NCBI GenBank assembly: GCA_013373125.1
Contig: JABXIK010000041.1
Span: 1 to 61,480, forward strand
Origin: Gammaproteobacteria bacterium
Lineage (GTDB): Bacteria; Pseudomonadota; Gammaproteobacteria; Pseudomonadales; Oceanobacteraceae
DNA: 61,480 nt
Direction: 5' to 3'
Part shown: one piece after another, positions 21,649 to 31,701 of the stretch
Layout of the letters: every line of letters starts with the position of its first letter
Position numbering within the stretch: position 1 is the first letter of the stretch
Program-made: the position numbers and the translations under genes
Notes under the pieces: model-generated
Told to the model about the DNA's origin: nothing
Seen by the model: the letters and a program-made list of their open reading frames with translations, nothing else
Database searches by the model: none

Positions 21649-22941
21649 ATGAGTTACATCATAGATAGGCGATTAAACGGCAAGAACAAGAGCATGGTGA
21701 ATCGCCAACGTTTCTTGCGCCGTTATAAAAGCCACATAAAAAAAGCAGTGACGGATGCGGTGAACAAGCGCTCCATCACTGACATGGAACGTGGGGAGAA
21801 AATCAGTATCCCCACTCGAGACACCAGTGAGCCTGTTTTCAGTCACGGCAATGGTGGTGCTCGTCAAAGAGTATTGCCCGGTAATCGTGAGTTCCATGCG
21901 GGGGATAAAGTCTTACGCCCTAAAAACCAAGGCGGTGGCAGCGGTGCAGGTGAAGGCAATGCCAGCAACCAAGGTGAAGGGGATGATGACTTTTCGTTTT
22001 TCATCAGCAAGGAAGAATTCCTTGACTATGTTTTCGAAGATTTAGCCTTACCTAATCTCGTCAAAAAAACACTAAATGAACACGACGCATTAGAGTATCG
22101 TCGTGCGGGTTTTACGGCCACCGGCACACCCAATAATCTTGCTGTAATTAAATCCATGCGTGCCGCCCATGCGCGTCGCATCGCCCTGTCAGCAAGTTCT
22201 CGTCGCAAGCTGAAAGCCGCTAAAGCTGAATTAGAAGAAGAATTAGCTAAAGATGGGGATTTAAAAAATCCAATCAAAATTACAGAACTAGAAGAACGCA
22301 TTATCAAGTTAGAAGAGAAAATTAAAAAGATCCCCTTCATTGATACCTTTGACATTAAATATCGCAACATCATTAAAGAGCCTGTACCCAGCACCAAAGC
22401 GGTTATGTTTTGCGTGATGGACGTATCCGGCTCTATGACACAACAAATTAAAGATATGGCCAAACGTTTTTATATTTTGTTGTATTTATTTTTACAGCGA
22501 AATTATGAAAAAACCGAAGTGGTCTTTATTCGTCACCACACCAGCGCCAAAGAGGTGGACGAACAAGAATTCTTTTACAGCCGTGAAACCGGCGGCACCA
22601 TAGTCTCCAGCGCGTTGGAAATGATGGCCGACATTATTGAAAGCCGTTATAACCCAAGCGAGTGGAATATCTATGGCGCACAAGCCAGTGATGGTGATAA
22701 CTGGGATGACGATAGTCCGCAATGCGCTGAAATTCTTCGTCAGCGCATCATGCCATTAACACAGTATTTTGCTTACATTGAAATAACGCCTAACGCCCAT
22801 CAGGCACTATGGCGTGCATACGAAGCCTTAGCACCTCAACTGGGTGATCGTTTCGCCATGGAACAAATCACCAGCGCCGAAGACATCTTCCCGGTATTTA
22901 GGGATTTATTTTCGCGCAAGTCTCTTAAGGAGGCGGTATGA
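21649..22941 (+). CDS. yeaH: YeaH/YhbH family protein (DUF444)
   Basis: 430 residues. The N-terminal [14 protein letters not shown] and [17 protein letters not shown] segments are family signatures, followed by a Gly/Asn-rich linker and a helical segment. The C-terminal half is a VWA-like domain with [16 protein letters not shown], a MIDAS-type metal site. It works with PrkA in an unresolved stress pathway. It overlaps spoVR by 4 bases. Confidence 0.95.
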   Translation: MSYIIDRRLNGKNKSMVNRQRFLRRYKSHIKKAVTDAVNKRSITDMERGEKISIPTRDTSEPVFSHGNGGARQRVLPGNREFHAGDKVLRPKNQGGGSGAGEGNASNQGEGDDDFSFFISKEEFLDYVFEDLALPNLVKKTLNEHDALEYRRAGFTATGTPNNLAVIKSMRAAHARRIALSASSRRKLKAAKAELEEELAKDGDLKNPIKITELEERIIKLEEKIKKIPFIDTFDIKYRNIIKEPVPSTKAVMFCVMDVSGSMTQQIKDMAKRFYILLYLFLQRNYEKTEVVFIRHHTSAKEVDEQEFFYSRETGGTIVSSALEMMADIIESRYNPSEWNIYGAQASDGDNWDDDSPQCAEILRQRIMPLTQYFAYIEITPNAHQALWRAYEALAPQLGDRFAMEQITSAEDIFPVFRDLFSRKSLKEAV

Positions 22942-24479
22942 CAAAAGCCAAGAAAAAAGAGCCCATTTCAGTTGGCTCTGAATGGACGTTCGAATTACTG
23001 GAAAAATACGACAAAGAAATTGCGCGGATTGCTAAAGAATATCGCTTGGATACCTATCCCAACCAAATCGAAGTGATCACAGCCGAGCAAATGATGGATG
23101 CGTACGCCTCCGTGGGCATGCCCATTTCATATCACCACTGGTCCTATGGTAAACATTTTTTACACACACAAACCCATTACCAACGAGGCCAAATGGGTTT
23201 AGCCTACGAAATTGTCATTAACAGTGATCCTTGCATAGCTTACCTAATGGAAGAAAACACCATGTGCATGCAAGCACTGGTCATTGCTCATGCTTGTTAT
23301 GGTCACAATTCATTTTTCAAAGGTAACTATTTATTTCGAACCTGGACAGACGCCAGCGCCATCATCGACTATCTAGTATTTGCGCGAAATTACATTAAAA
23401 AATGCGAAGAACGACATGGGGTCGATGCCGTTGAAACCATTTTGGATGCTGCCCATGCTTTAATGAATTATGGTGTTGATCGCTACAAACGTCCGCGCCC
23501 AATCAGCACAGAAGAAGAAAAACTTCGCCAAGAAGAACGCGAAGCTATCCTACAACAGCAGGTCAACGATTTATGGCGCACCATTCCTAGTACCGAAAAA
23601 GCCAGTCGTAAAAAACCAAAACGCTTCCCCGCCGAACCACAAGAAAATTTATTATATTTCTTGGAAAAAAATGCCCCTTTATTAGAACCTTGGCAACGTG
23701 AAATATTACGCATCGTGCGTAAACTTGCTCAATATTTTTACCCTCAACGTCAAACGCAAGTGATGAATGAAGGCTGGGCAACTTTCTGGCATTACACATT
23801 ATTGAATACGCTTTACGATGAAGGTTTGGTCACAGATGGCTTTATGATGGAATTTTTAAATAGCCATAGCAGTGTTATTTATCAACCTCCTTTTGACAGC
23901 CCATACTTCAGTGGCATTAACCCTTATACGTTAGGCTTTCATATGATGAGTGATATTCGTCGTATCTGTGAAAATCCTACCGATGAAGATAAAGAGTGGT
24001 TCCCAGATATTGCTGGTAGCGATTGGCTAGAGACCTTGCACTTTGCCATGCGAAACTTCAAAGATGAAAGTTTTGTCTTGCAGTATCTATCGCCTAAATT
24101 AATGCGCGACTTGAAGCTATTTTCGATTATGGATGACGAACGCAAGATGCACATCAGCATTGATGCTATTCATGATGAAATGGGATACCGACAAGTTCGA
24201 GAGGATTTGGCGAAACAATATGACTTGTCTTATCGAGAACCCAATATCCAAGTGTATTCTGTGGATGTAGAAGGGGATCGTTCTTTAACGCTACACCATA
24301 TTCGTCAAAACAATGTACCCTTGAGTGAACAAACCCAAGACGTGGTCAAACACCTGCATACCCTCTGGGGATTTGATGTGTATTTACATTCTATTAACGA
24401 AGAAGGTAAAACCGTGAAGTCCTATTCGTGCTCGCAAACTCATAGTCGCGATGAGGAACAATTAGAACTAGGGGCTTAA
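22938..24479 (+). CDS. SpoVR family protein (YcgB)
   Basis: 513 residues. [30 protein letters not shown] and [14 protein letters not shown] are the His/Glu-rich conserved segments of the SpoVR family, whose biochemical role is unknown. Start overlap with yeaH (ATGA) shows translational coupling. It is the last gene of the trio; the stop codon lies in the loop of the terminator hairpin. Confidence 0.95.
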   Translation: MTKAKKKEPISVGSEWTFELLEKYDKEIARIAKEYRLDTYPNQIEVITAEQMMDAYASVGMPISYHHWSYGKHFLHTQTHYQRGQMGLAYEIVINSDPCIAYLMEENTMCMQALVIAHACYGHNSFFKGNYLFRTWTDASAIIDYLVFARNYIKKCEERHGVDAVETILDAAHALMNYGVDRYKRPRPISTEEEKLRQEEREAILQQQVNDLWRTIPSTEKASRKKPKRFPAEPQENLLYFLEKNAPLLEPWQREILRIVRKLAQYFYPQRQTQVMNEGWATFWHYTLLNTLYDEGLVTDGFMMEFLNSHSSVIYQPPFDSPYFSGINPYTLGFHMMSDIRRICENPTDEDKEWFPDIAGSDWLETLHFAMRNFKDESFVLQYLSPKLMRDLKLFSIMDDERKMHISIDAIHDEMGYRQVREDLAKQYDLSYREPNIQVYSVDVEGDRSLTLHHIRQNNVPLSEQTQDVVKHLHTLWGFDVYLHSINEEGKTVKSYSCSQTHSRDEEQLELGA

Positions 24480-24493
24480 CGCCCCCTTTTTTA
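24471..24493 (+). terminator. Intrinsic terminator after spoVR
   Basis: GGGGC-TTAAC-GCCCC followed by six T (24487-24492). The spoVR stop codon lies in the loop. Confidence 0.85.
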
Positions 24494-24495
24494 TT

Positions 24496-25248
24496 TCACG
24501 CCGATATCTGTTTATTGTGGTACAAGGCGAATGCATCTCGCACTTGAGCATCGCTAGGCGTGTTTTCTGTGCGCACTAACATCAAAATACTTTGTGCATA
24601 TACCGCTTCTTGCGATGAAGGATGGACATTCACCTTCCCTTCTTTACTCACATAAGCCAACGGCGTACCCAAATCCTCCATGACCATGGCCAGCATGACT
24701 TCTTGCCACTTATCCCCTTCTAACCAAAGCGGATAACGCATGATCAAATCATTGGCCCGTGTGAACATGTCTTCAATCAACACCTCGGCCCCTGGGCTTT
24801 CCATCGCCCGCACAAGTACTTCAGGGTAAGAACGAATAGGACGGATGACGGTTTTAACACCGATATTTTTAAAGCGATCGCGATTTTCATCATCCACACA
24901 TTCAACAATGACGCGATATGCAAGCCCATGTTCTTTCATGCGATAGCAAATATCAAAACTTAGACTGTCGCTATCAAAGCTGTGTTCATCATCCGCCAGC
25001 ACAATCACATGGGCCGCCTCTTCCATGTTCGTCAGTTTGAAATCAGTTTCATGATTGCCATGCCCCGAAACAAAACTCACTCCCATATGCTCTAACGTCA
25101 TGGGCAAACCATCTAAATATAAATTATTGAGTAAAACGATTGGGGTTTTCTTCGTGAGGGAATTGGCTCTGACTTGCTGTATAAAGCGTTCGAAATAAAT
25201 ATCAGGATCAAACTTAGGTGCGTTAATAATCACGATATGATTATTCAT
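24496..25248 (-). CDS. Stand-alone RCK/TrkA-N-like protein
   Basis: 250 residues, soluble, with no transmembrane helix. It has a Rossmann-like alternation (IVIINAPKFD, TPIVLLNNLYLDGL, AAHVIVLADDEHSFDSDSLSF, YRVIVECVDDENRDRFKNIG) as in the RCK domains that gate potassium channels; the middle block DxxxSF followed by IVE is typical of RCK. The usual pore helices are absent, so it may regulate another channel or sense a nucleotide. It is convergent with the prkA-yeaH-spoVR trio. Confidence 0.65.
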   Translation of the reverse strand: MNNHIVIINAPKFDPDIYFERFIQQVRANSLTKKTPIVLLNNLYLDGLPMTLEHMGVSFVSGHGNHETDFKLTNMEEAAHVIVLADDEHSFDSDSLSFDICYRMKEHGLAYRVIVECVDDENRDRFKNIGVKTVIRPIRSYPEVLVRAMESPGAEVLIEDMFTRANDLIMRYPLWLEGDKWQEVMLAMVMEDLGTPLAYVSKEGKVNVHPSSQEAVYAQSILMLVRTENTPSDAQVRDAFALYHNKQISA

Positions 25249-25384
25249 AGGGCCTCCACAGATGACAAAACTCGCAAATCATCCATGGTGCAAGCAAACA
25301 AGGGTTACTGTGGAAAAGTATAGAAGGCAGAAATCCTCATCGCCATTTTTCAATTAAACAAATCAACATGTTATGGCGCCTCAG

Positions 25385-26581
25385 CTACCAAGCCACCACC
25401 ACATCTTCTCTTTGGATTGCATAACGAGCTGGGGTCTTATTCAACTTCGCAATGGCAAAGCGTGGCTGAACCTGAGTAATAGTCGCTTTTACCTTGGTGT
25501 CATGTAATTGAGTTAGACCTTCTTGATCGAGATTATAAAAGGTACTGGTACGAAACACAGTCAACTCATCCCCTGGACGCATACCCACGCTGCCGCCGGT
25601 ATCTAAACGAATATAATCACCTGATGTATCTATGATCTTCGCCATATAGGGCTGACAGCCAAGATTGGTATTTAAATCATCCACCACCTTGCTCAGTGCA
25701 TCTTTCACGTGCTCGCCAAAATCACTCTTCCAAAATACTGACGTTGCAAATCCTGTACGCTGAAAATCGTCATATTCCCACACGCCAGCAGTGGCGTAGG
25801 TATTTTGAAACATTAACGCGCCGCTAATGCCATCGTGCACATACACATCTAATACGAAATTGCGCATACGTTTTTCACGGGACAAACCAATGATATCTAA
25901 GGATTGATCCCATAAGCGTGGAACATCCGCATCTGGATTAATCATATCCAAATCTCGAATCACACCACTCACCACAAACTGCGCACCCAATTCTTTTGCC
26001 AACTCCACCGAGTTAGTGAGTCGCTGTAAATTGTTTTGCGACGATGGTGCTCGATCCACACTGCTAAACATCAATACGTGTCCAGAATCCATGGCATGCA
26101 AACGGTGATGGCCATTGATCGTATTGGCTAGCACACTGGGTAAGTGTTGTTCGATATTTTGTAAGCCACCTAATACGGCTTGCTTCGGTGTTTGTAGCGC
26201 AAATCCAGCCACGGCCACCGCTTTACGATAACCGTTGCCTTCATTCATGGCACATTGACCTTCTTCGATAAACTCTGCGCGAAGCTTGATTTCTAAAATG
26301 CCTTGGCTGATTTTTTCTTGCAGAATGCGCACATGACGAAACTGCCCATTGGTTTTCAGGCTCATTTGGTCAGAGGTGATTAATCCATCCACCAGCATTT
26401 GTGATGAATGAATAGAGCCGCCCATTTGCAACGAAGCTTGGCGCAGGGCATCGCGAATGGCTTGGTCACGACTGGTTTCCATATCGTCCACTAATACAGC
26501 CGAACCGATGGCAGTAATTTCTTTCGCCTGCACTGAAAGCGCAATAAAAAGACTGAATAAGAAAACCATTAAACCTTGCAT
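25385..26581 (-). CDS. flgT: Flagellar assembly protein FlgT
   Basis: 398 residues. The signal peptide is cleaved near VQAKE. An N-terminal LPP20-like region (AIRDALRQASLQMGGSIHSSQ) is followed by a middle TolB-N-like domain (about 130-280) and a C-terminal SH3-like domain (GGSVGMRPGDELTVFR). FlgT forms the H ring at the basal-body outer membrane in Vibrio-type flagella. It follows flgP by 39 bases, in the same unit. Confidence 0.85.
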   Translation of the reverse strand: MQGLMVFLFSLFIALSVQAKEITAIGSAVLVDDMETSRDQAIRDALRQASLQMGGSIHSSQMLVDGLITSDQMSLKTNGQFRHVRILQEKISQGILEIKLRAEFIEEGQCAMNEGNGYRKAVAVAGFALQTPKQAVLGGLQNIEQHLPSVLANTINGHHRLHAMDSGHVLMFSSVDRAPSSQNNLQRLTNSVELAKELGAQFVVSGVIRDLDMINPDADVPRLWDQSLDIIGLSREKRMRNFVLDVYVHDGISGALMFQNTYATAGVWEYDDFQRTGFATSVFWKSDFGEHVKDALSKVVDDLNTNLGCQPYMAKIIDTSGDYIRLDTGGSVGMRPGDELTVFRTSTFYNLDQEGLTQLHDTKVKATITQVQPRFAIAKLNKTPARYAIQREDVVVAW

Positions 26582-26620
26582 GACCTTTCTCCCCTGAAGT
26601 GTCCACTCAAGCGTTAAACC

Positions 26621-27250
26621 TTAATCCACGAAGTAATGATTGGTTTCTGGAATGGCCGATTGGCTTTGTACGCGATTAATATCTTGATAACGGCTGGTCT
26701 TAAGACCGCCCTTACCAGAGTGCATCACCTGCGTACGACAATCCGCGTTAAAACGCATGGAATTTTCTGTGGTTAAACAATTACGAAAGCCTGCATCGAT
26801 CACCATTTCTAAAATGGTTTCCACACTGCCATCTTCTAAGACATCGGATGACACCACGCGCGCACCATGGATAAAGGTATCCACATAGGTACGGAAGCTA
26901 TCATTTTGTACAACCAGATCTCGCACGGTAGAACTACCGCTGATTTTAGTGCCATAAACCCGTTCCGCCATGGCTCGGTAGGCATCCAATCGACTAGCAC
27001 GAATAGACATGAGTCGCTGCTGAACCTTGCTTTGACCCTTGGCCTTTGGATTGATTGCGCCGTAGCCCACCACTCGTAGAATCAGGGGAGCAATTGGGTC
27101 CACCTGCGTTTCCACCGGTCTCAACATGGTCTCTTCTGAAATGGTTGCGACATCTTCCACTTCATCATCGTCCCCAAACCCCAACATACTGCAACCACTC
27201 AGTGGCGACAGCAAAACAACTGCCGCCAGCGACCATGCTACCTTATTCAT
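26621..27250 (-). CDS. flgP: LPP20 family lipoprotein FlgP
   Basis: 209 residues. A lipoprotein signal has lipobox LSGC near residue 20. The LPP20 domain (about 60-170) includes AINPKAKGQSKVQQRLMSIR and AYRAMAERVYG. FlgP is an outer-membrane lipoprotein needed for flagellar stability in Vibrio and Campylobacter. Upstream there is a consensus-matching sigma-28 promoter, which strongly supports a flagellar role. Confidence 0.85.
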   Translation of the reverse strand: MNKVAWSLAAVVLLSPLSGCSMLGFGDDDEVEDVATISEETMLRPVETQVDPIAPLILRVVGYGAINPKAKGQSKVQQRLMSIRASRLDAYRAMAERVYGTKISGSSTVRDLVVQNDSFRTYVDTFIHGARVVSSDVLEDGSVETILEMVIDAGFRNCLTTENSMRFNADCRTQVMHSGKGGLKTSRYQDINRVQSQSAIPETNHYFVD

Positions 27251-27299
27251 GCCTTACTCCTTCCAATTCAGGGCTCACCTTGCCCATGTCTTGAAAAGT

Positions 27300-27326
27300 T
27301 TATCGGCCATTTTTGGGTAAGTTTTA
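27300..27326 (-). promoter_or_regulatory. Sigma-28 (FliA) promoter for flgP-flgT
   Basis: Read on the minus strand: TAAA, 15 bases, GCCGATAA, an exact match to the enterobacterial FliA consensus. It lies about 50 bases before the flgP start and overlaps the stop codon of the neighbouring EamA-family gene. Confidence 0.85.
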
Positions 27327-28259
27327 GCTTTGAATCTCGGCTTTTTTTATTTTGGCATTCGCCGCTAGACGTTTAGCGACAGATCGAATTGCTCCTTGGT
27401 GATACAACACCAAGGCCAACAAAATAAAACTAGCTCCTATCCAAGTGCGAGAATGCAATGCTTCATTCGCCACATACGCCCCCAGTAGTAACGCCAATAC
27501 CGGCGTGATAATCGTGATCAACGCCACACTGGATGCCGTTAAGTGATTCAACAAAAAGTAATAGCCAATAAACCCCGCAACCGAACCCAGTGTCGCTAAG
27601 TAAACAATGGCCCAGATAGATGTAGCACTCACTTCGTGTGGTAAAGGCCCACTCAAGCACACCCACATAAGACCATAAATGGGAGCGGACAACAGCAGCG
27701 CACCCGTGGTCTGCTCTAAAGGATGCATGGATTGCTCAGGTTTAAACACATTTAATCGCTGTAACAACACCGAGCTCACACTGTGAAAATTCACCCCAAG
27801 CAAGAGAACCAGCAGCGCCATCACCAAGTGAGAACCGATAGTGACACCCTGAGCAAAAATGGTGTACAAACCAAACACCGCCAGCAACATACTTAATACT
27901 TGCAACACACTTAAGCGAGTCTGCGGAATCAACACCAAACAATACAGGCTCACCACCAACGGGGATAAACCCCATACTACTGCGATCAAACCACTGGGTA
28001 GCGATTGCGCCGACCAATATACACACAGCATGGCGCCACTTACCGCCAATGCGCCCACGAAATAGCGGTACACCGCTTCACGATTAAATCGAAATGGGAT
28101 CGACAACACTCGCAGCATGATGAAACACAAAATTAAACTCAGCCACATACGAATAGCTGATGCCTGAATATAATCCAGAGAATCCACACTCAACCGAATA
28201 AACAAAGGCGTTGTGGACCAAATCAACACCACAGATAAATACACGCTGGCGACTTTCAT
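27324..28259 (-). CDS. EamA/DMT family inner-membrane transporter
   Basis: 311 residues with about ten hydrophobic helices in two EamA repeats (residues about 5-135 and 150-285). Typical segments are LIWSTTPLFIRLS at the N-terminus and AIVYLATLGSVAGFIGYY in the second repeat. The C-terminus is basic and cytosolic. The family exports metabolites or amino acids; the substrate cannot be inferred. It is a single gene with its stop inside the flgP promoter. Confidence 0.85.
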   Translation of the reverse strand: MKVASVYLSVVLIWSTTPLFIRLSVDSLDYIQASAIRMWLSLILCFIMLRVLSIPFRFNREAVYRYFVGALAVSGAMLCVYWSAQSLPSGLIAVVWGLSPLVVSLYCLVLIPQTRLSVLQVLSMLLAVFGLYTIFAQGVTIGSHLVMALLVLLLGVNFHSVSSVLLQRLNVFKPEQSMHPLEQTTGALLLSAPIYGLMWVCLSGPLPHEVSATSIWAIVYLATLGSVAGFIGYYFLLNHLTASSVALITIITPVLALLLGAYVANEALHSRTWIGASFILLALVLYHQGAIRSVAKRLAANAKIKKAEIQS

Positions 28260-28355
28260 TGTCTTCCCAATTTAAACAAAGTTAATAACACCATTCCAAA
28301 ATAACGCACGGCAAACACCTAGCTATCGCCATTGCTTTTCCACAGTCCAAAAACG

Positions 28356-28385
28356 AAAAAACCGCGGAACAAGCCGCGGTTTTTG
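28356..28385. terminator. Bidirectional-looking terminator in the 470-bp gap before the TraF-like gene
   Basis: A-run, CCGCGG-AACAAG-CCGCGG, T-run (28356-28384). The gap 28260-28733 holds no convincing gene. It also has a second inverted repeat, GCGCGTC/GACGCGC (28434-28460), of unknown role. Confidence 0.7.
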
Positions 28386-28733
28386 AAATTAGAAATGCAC
28401 AGTCATCTTCATCTCAAAAACACACGGCAACGGGCGCGTCGTAACCACTGGCAGACGCGCTTCGCAGGAATGTTCATGAGAATAGAAATATTTTGCATCA
28501 GCAGACTATAGTGATTGAACGTGCACCAAGCAAGTGCTCCATTGTTAAGAAATGATGTATTTTCGTTTTTCTAGCGACGAATTCACAACTTCGGGGTTTC
28601 CATACTCAAGTATTACTCTAAACTATAAAACGAGCATCTATCTATGCCATTACGCTCTTACGCACGGGTGGGGAATCTGTTGGTATCCGCTATTCTTAGA
28701 GTCATGGCTATCTTTTATTGAAGGGACCAATCA

Positions 28734-30329
28734 ATGACAAAAATGAACCACAAACTTCTCTTGGGAGCCGCGATTGCATTTGCCTCCTTACAGCAAGCCC
28801 ACGCCGTGCCGTTTGCACCAGCCGATGCGCGCGCCATGGGTATGGGTGGCACAGGGGTTTCCTCAGCGGAAGTTGCCAGTACCGTGCAATACAACCCTGC
28901 TCTTTTAGCCACCACTCGTGATGACGATCATTTTGGTTTGAAAATTCCGCAATTTGCGGTTTCTGTGGCGGATGATGATGGCTTCATCGATGCGGTAGAA
29001 AATTTCGACGATACCGATGAAAGCGGCAATACCAATATCGATCTACTGCAAAACGCTTTAGATGTAGCAAGCACAAGCCTACCTAACCTTGAAGCAGCTG
29101 TACAAGCGTTAAACTCAGCAGATAGCGCCGCCGCTCTCGATACTGCCCGTGACAACTTAAATGCAGCCCTTCTTCCTCTCCAGGGCACAGTAACCAGCAA
29201 CCCTGGCGCTACAGAGCCAGACTCTGATTTAGTTATATACTCTGATTTAATTGCGGATGATCTAGATAAACTTAATAACAAAGCTCTACGTATTAACATA
29301 GGTGGTAATGTCGCCCTTGCCGTACCCAGCAAAAAGTTCTCTCTCGCATTGAGCGCTGGCGCACAAGCGGCATTTTCTGGACGTGTTTTAGTGTCCAATG
29401 AAGATAGCGACCTGATGCGTAACTATGCGATTGCGTCTAACTTATATCTCGATTCAGTTGTGGATGTACAGCAATCCCTAGATACATTAATAGACGCACA
29501 AACAGCATTAGAGGCAGATCCAGGCAATACTGCATTACAAAATGCAGCTGCCGCAGCAGCTGATGATCTTGATGCAGCTCAAACAGCCGTAGATGACTTC
29601 AGTTATGGGGGAACAGCCGGCCAAGGAAATACCGTAATATTCACCAATGGTGCTCTTGTTGAAACCGATACCAACCTAACATCACAAATTCAAATGATTG
29701 GTGTATCAATTGCGGATATTGGCTTGACGGCCTCGCGCGTTTTTAACATTAAAGGCCATGATATTTCGTTTGGTATTACACCAAAATTACAAAAAATAAC
29801 CATATTTGATTACATCCAAGACTTGGATTCAGAAGACGAATTCGACAGTGATACCATCACAGAAAATACTGAAGATTACTCTTCATTCAATATTGATCTA
29901 GGCGCTGCTTATCAGTTTGGCTCTGAAGGTCAATTTCAAACAGGCTTGGTAATCAAAAACCTAATGGGTAAAGATTACGAAAGTACCACTGGCTATGAAA
30001 TTAGTGTGAGCCCAATGGTACGAGCAGGTATTAGCCATCGCACTAGCTGGACCAAAGTCGCGTTTGATTTGGATTTAACCGAAAACGATCCGATTGCATT
30101 TGAAGACCCTACTCAATACGCGGCACTAGGTGCTGAGTTAAACGTCTTCCGTATCGTGCAACTACGTGCTGGTTACCGTGCTAACCTTGCAGGCTCTGAC
30201 CAAGATGTCGTAACCGCCGGTATTGGCTTATCTCCACTTGCGATCCATTTGGATCTTGGTGTCATGGCTAACGCCAGCGACCCAGAAAAAGAAGCCGGCA
30301 TTGCTTTGGAATTCGGTGTTGAATTCTAA
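28734..30329 (+). CDS. TraF-like (TraF_2/FadL-like) outer-membrane beta-barrel protein
   Basis: 531 residues. The signal peptide is cleaved near AHAVPF. The mature N-terminus PADARAMGMGGTGVSSAEVASTV followed by QYNPALLA is the conserved start of the family often labelled conjugal transfer protein TraF in marine gammaproteobacteria, structurally akin to FadL/PorV barrels. Long Ala/Asp-rich coiled or helical inserts occupy about residues 90-150 and 240-300. The C-terminus ends ALEFGVEF, with terminal Phe. No other conjugation gene is nearby, so a role in conjugation is unlikely; a hydrophobic-compound pore is one possibility. Confidence 0.7.
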   Translation: MTKMNHKLLLGAAIAFASLQQAHAVPFAPADARAMGMGGTGVSSAEVASTVQYNPALLATTRDDDHFGLKIPQFAVSVADDDGFIDAVENFDDTDESGNTNIDLLQNALDVASTSLPNLEAAVQALNSADSAAALDTARDNLNAALLPLQGTVTSNPGATEPDSDLVIYSDLIADDLDKLNNKALRINIGGNVALAVPSKKFSLALSAGAQAAFSGRVLVSNEDSDLMRNYAIASNLYLDSVVDVQQSLDTLIDAQTALEADPGNTALQNAAAAAADDLDAAQTAVDDFSYGGTAGQGNTVIFTNGALVETDTNLTSQIQMIGVSIADIGLTASRVFNIKGHDISFGITPKLQKITIFDYIQDLDSEDEFDSDTITENTEDYSSFNIDLGAAYQFGSEGQFQTGLVIKNLMGKDYESTTGYEISVSPMVRAGISHRTSWTKVAFDLDLTENDPIAFEDPTQYAALGAELNVFRIVQLRAGYRANLAGSDQDVVTAGIGLSPLAIHLDLGVMANASDPEKEAGIALEFGVEF

Positions 30330-30350
30330 ATAAATACGGCTTTTCAAAAA

Positions 30351-30380
30351 AACCCTCAACTGACATTGAGGGTTTTTTTA
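30351..30380 (+). terminator. Intrinsic terminator after the TraF-like gene
   Basis: AACCCTCAA, 6-base loop, TTGAGGGTT (30351-30374), followed by a T-run. Confidence 0.9.
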
Positions 30381-30468
30381 TGCCCCATATCAATTCCCAT
30401 TCAGCAAACCCTTCTCTCAAAAGTCCCATTTCGTATACACTAAGCAAAATCTCAAAGACGCCAACATC

Positions 30469-31701
30469 ATGAATATTTATCTAGTAGGCGGCGCGGTTCG
30501 CGACCAACTACTAAACATTCCTTCCAAAGATAAAGATTGGGTTGTGGTCGGCAGTACCCCTGATGAGCTCATAGCCGACGGCTATAAACAAGTGGGCGCC
30601 GACTTTCCTGTTTTCTTGCACCCACAATCTCAAGAAGAGTACGCCCTAGCTCGCACTGAACGCAAATCTGGTCATGGCTATCAAGGCTTTAGCGTGGACT
30701 TTGGCAAACATGTCACCTTAGAAGACGACTTGATTCGCCGAGACCTGACCATTAATGCCATGGCCCAAGATGAACATGGCAAAATTATTGACCCATTTCA
30801 TGGTCAAGCAGACATACAACACAAAATATTACGCCATGTAAGCGAAGCGTTTAGCGAAGACCCGTTACGCGTTCTGCGCGTCGCCCGCTTTGCCGCGCGT
30901 TTTCATCACTTAGGGTTCACCATTGCCCCCGAAACCCTTGAGCTGATGCAATCCATCAGTGAGTCTGGTGAGTTAAAGCACCTCACCCCAGAACGCGTAT
31001 GGGTAGAAACTCAAAGAGCGTTACACGAAAAAAGTCCTTGGATATATTTTGAAACCTTAAAAGATTGCAATGGCTTACAAGCAACATTTACTGAATTGGA
31101 TAAATTGTTTGGCGTGCCACAACCACCTCAGCATCACCCAGAAATTGATACCGGTTTGCACAGTTTATTATCACTAAAACAAGCCAGCTTACTCAGCCAA
31201 GACGGTGATGTGCGTTTTGCCGCACTCATGCACGACTTAGGTAAGGCCTTAACCAAACAAGAAGATTGGCCAAGACACATCGCACATGAAACGTTAGGTC
31301 TTAAACCTATTCAAGCCATGTGCGATCGTTTAAAAATTCCGAATACGTATCGGGAACTCACCCTAAAAGCTTGTGAATTTCACACTCATATTCACAGAGC
31401 CTTGGAGTTAAAAGCCAGTACAGTCCTAAAAGTATTTAAACAGTGTGATGCCCTAAGAAAACCGGATCGCTTTGCGAAACTGCTGTTAGTTTGTGAAGCG
31501 GATGCCAAAGGAAGAACTGGCCTAGAGAACACACCTTATCCACAAGTCCAATACATGCAACGTATGCTGGAATCATGCAACCAAATTAATAATCAAGCCA
31601 TTATTGCCAGTGGTGTAAAAGGTGCTGAAATCGGCAAAGCCATAGATCAAGCCAGGCTTGACGCCATTACCCAAGCACAATCGTTAGAGAAAAATAAATG
31701 A
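30469..31701 (+). CDS. cca: CCA-adding tRNA nucleotidyltransferase
   Basis: 410 residues. IYLVGGAVRDQLL is the head-domain signature and DKDWVVVG holds the metal-binding acidic pair. RRDLTINAMA and EDPLRVLRVARFAARF follow. A C-terminal HD domain (ALMHDLGKAL) gives the phosphohydrolase activity seen in E. coli-type enzymes. It builds and repairs tRNA 3' CCA. It overlaps the next gene by 4 bases. Confidence 0.95.
   Translation: MNIYLVGGAVRDQLLNIPSKDKDWVVVGSTPDELIADGYKQVGADFPVFLHPQSQEEYALARTERKSGHGYQGFSVDFGKHVTLEDDLIRRDLTINAMAQDEHGKIIDPFHGQADIQHKILRHVSEAFSEDPLRVLRVARFAARFHHLGFTIAPETLELMQSISESGELKHLTPERVWVETQRALHEKSPWIYFETLKDCNGLQATFTELDKLFGVPQPPQHHPEIDTGLHSLLSLKQASLLSQDGDVRFAALMHDLGKALTKQEDWPRHIAHETLGLKPIQAMCDRLKIPNTYRELTLKACEFHTHIHRALELKASTVLKVFKQCDALRKPDRFAKLLLVCEADAKGRTGLENTPYPQVQYMQRMLESCNQINNQAIIASGVKGAEIGKAIDQARLDAITQAQSLEKNK

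Noticed and set aside
28434..28460. GCGCGTC/GACGCGC inverted repeat as a small RNA
   Set aside because: Single 7-bp stem with a 13-base loop and no promoter or T-run; too little to support an RNA gene.
28552..28737. 61-codon plus-strand frame before the TraF-like gene
   Set aside because: No ribosome-binding site, odd composition (many aromatic residues) and overlap with the next gene's leader; likely chance.
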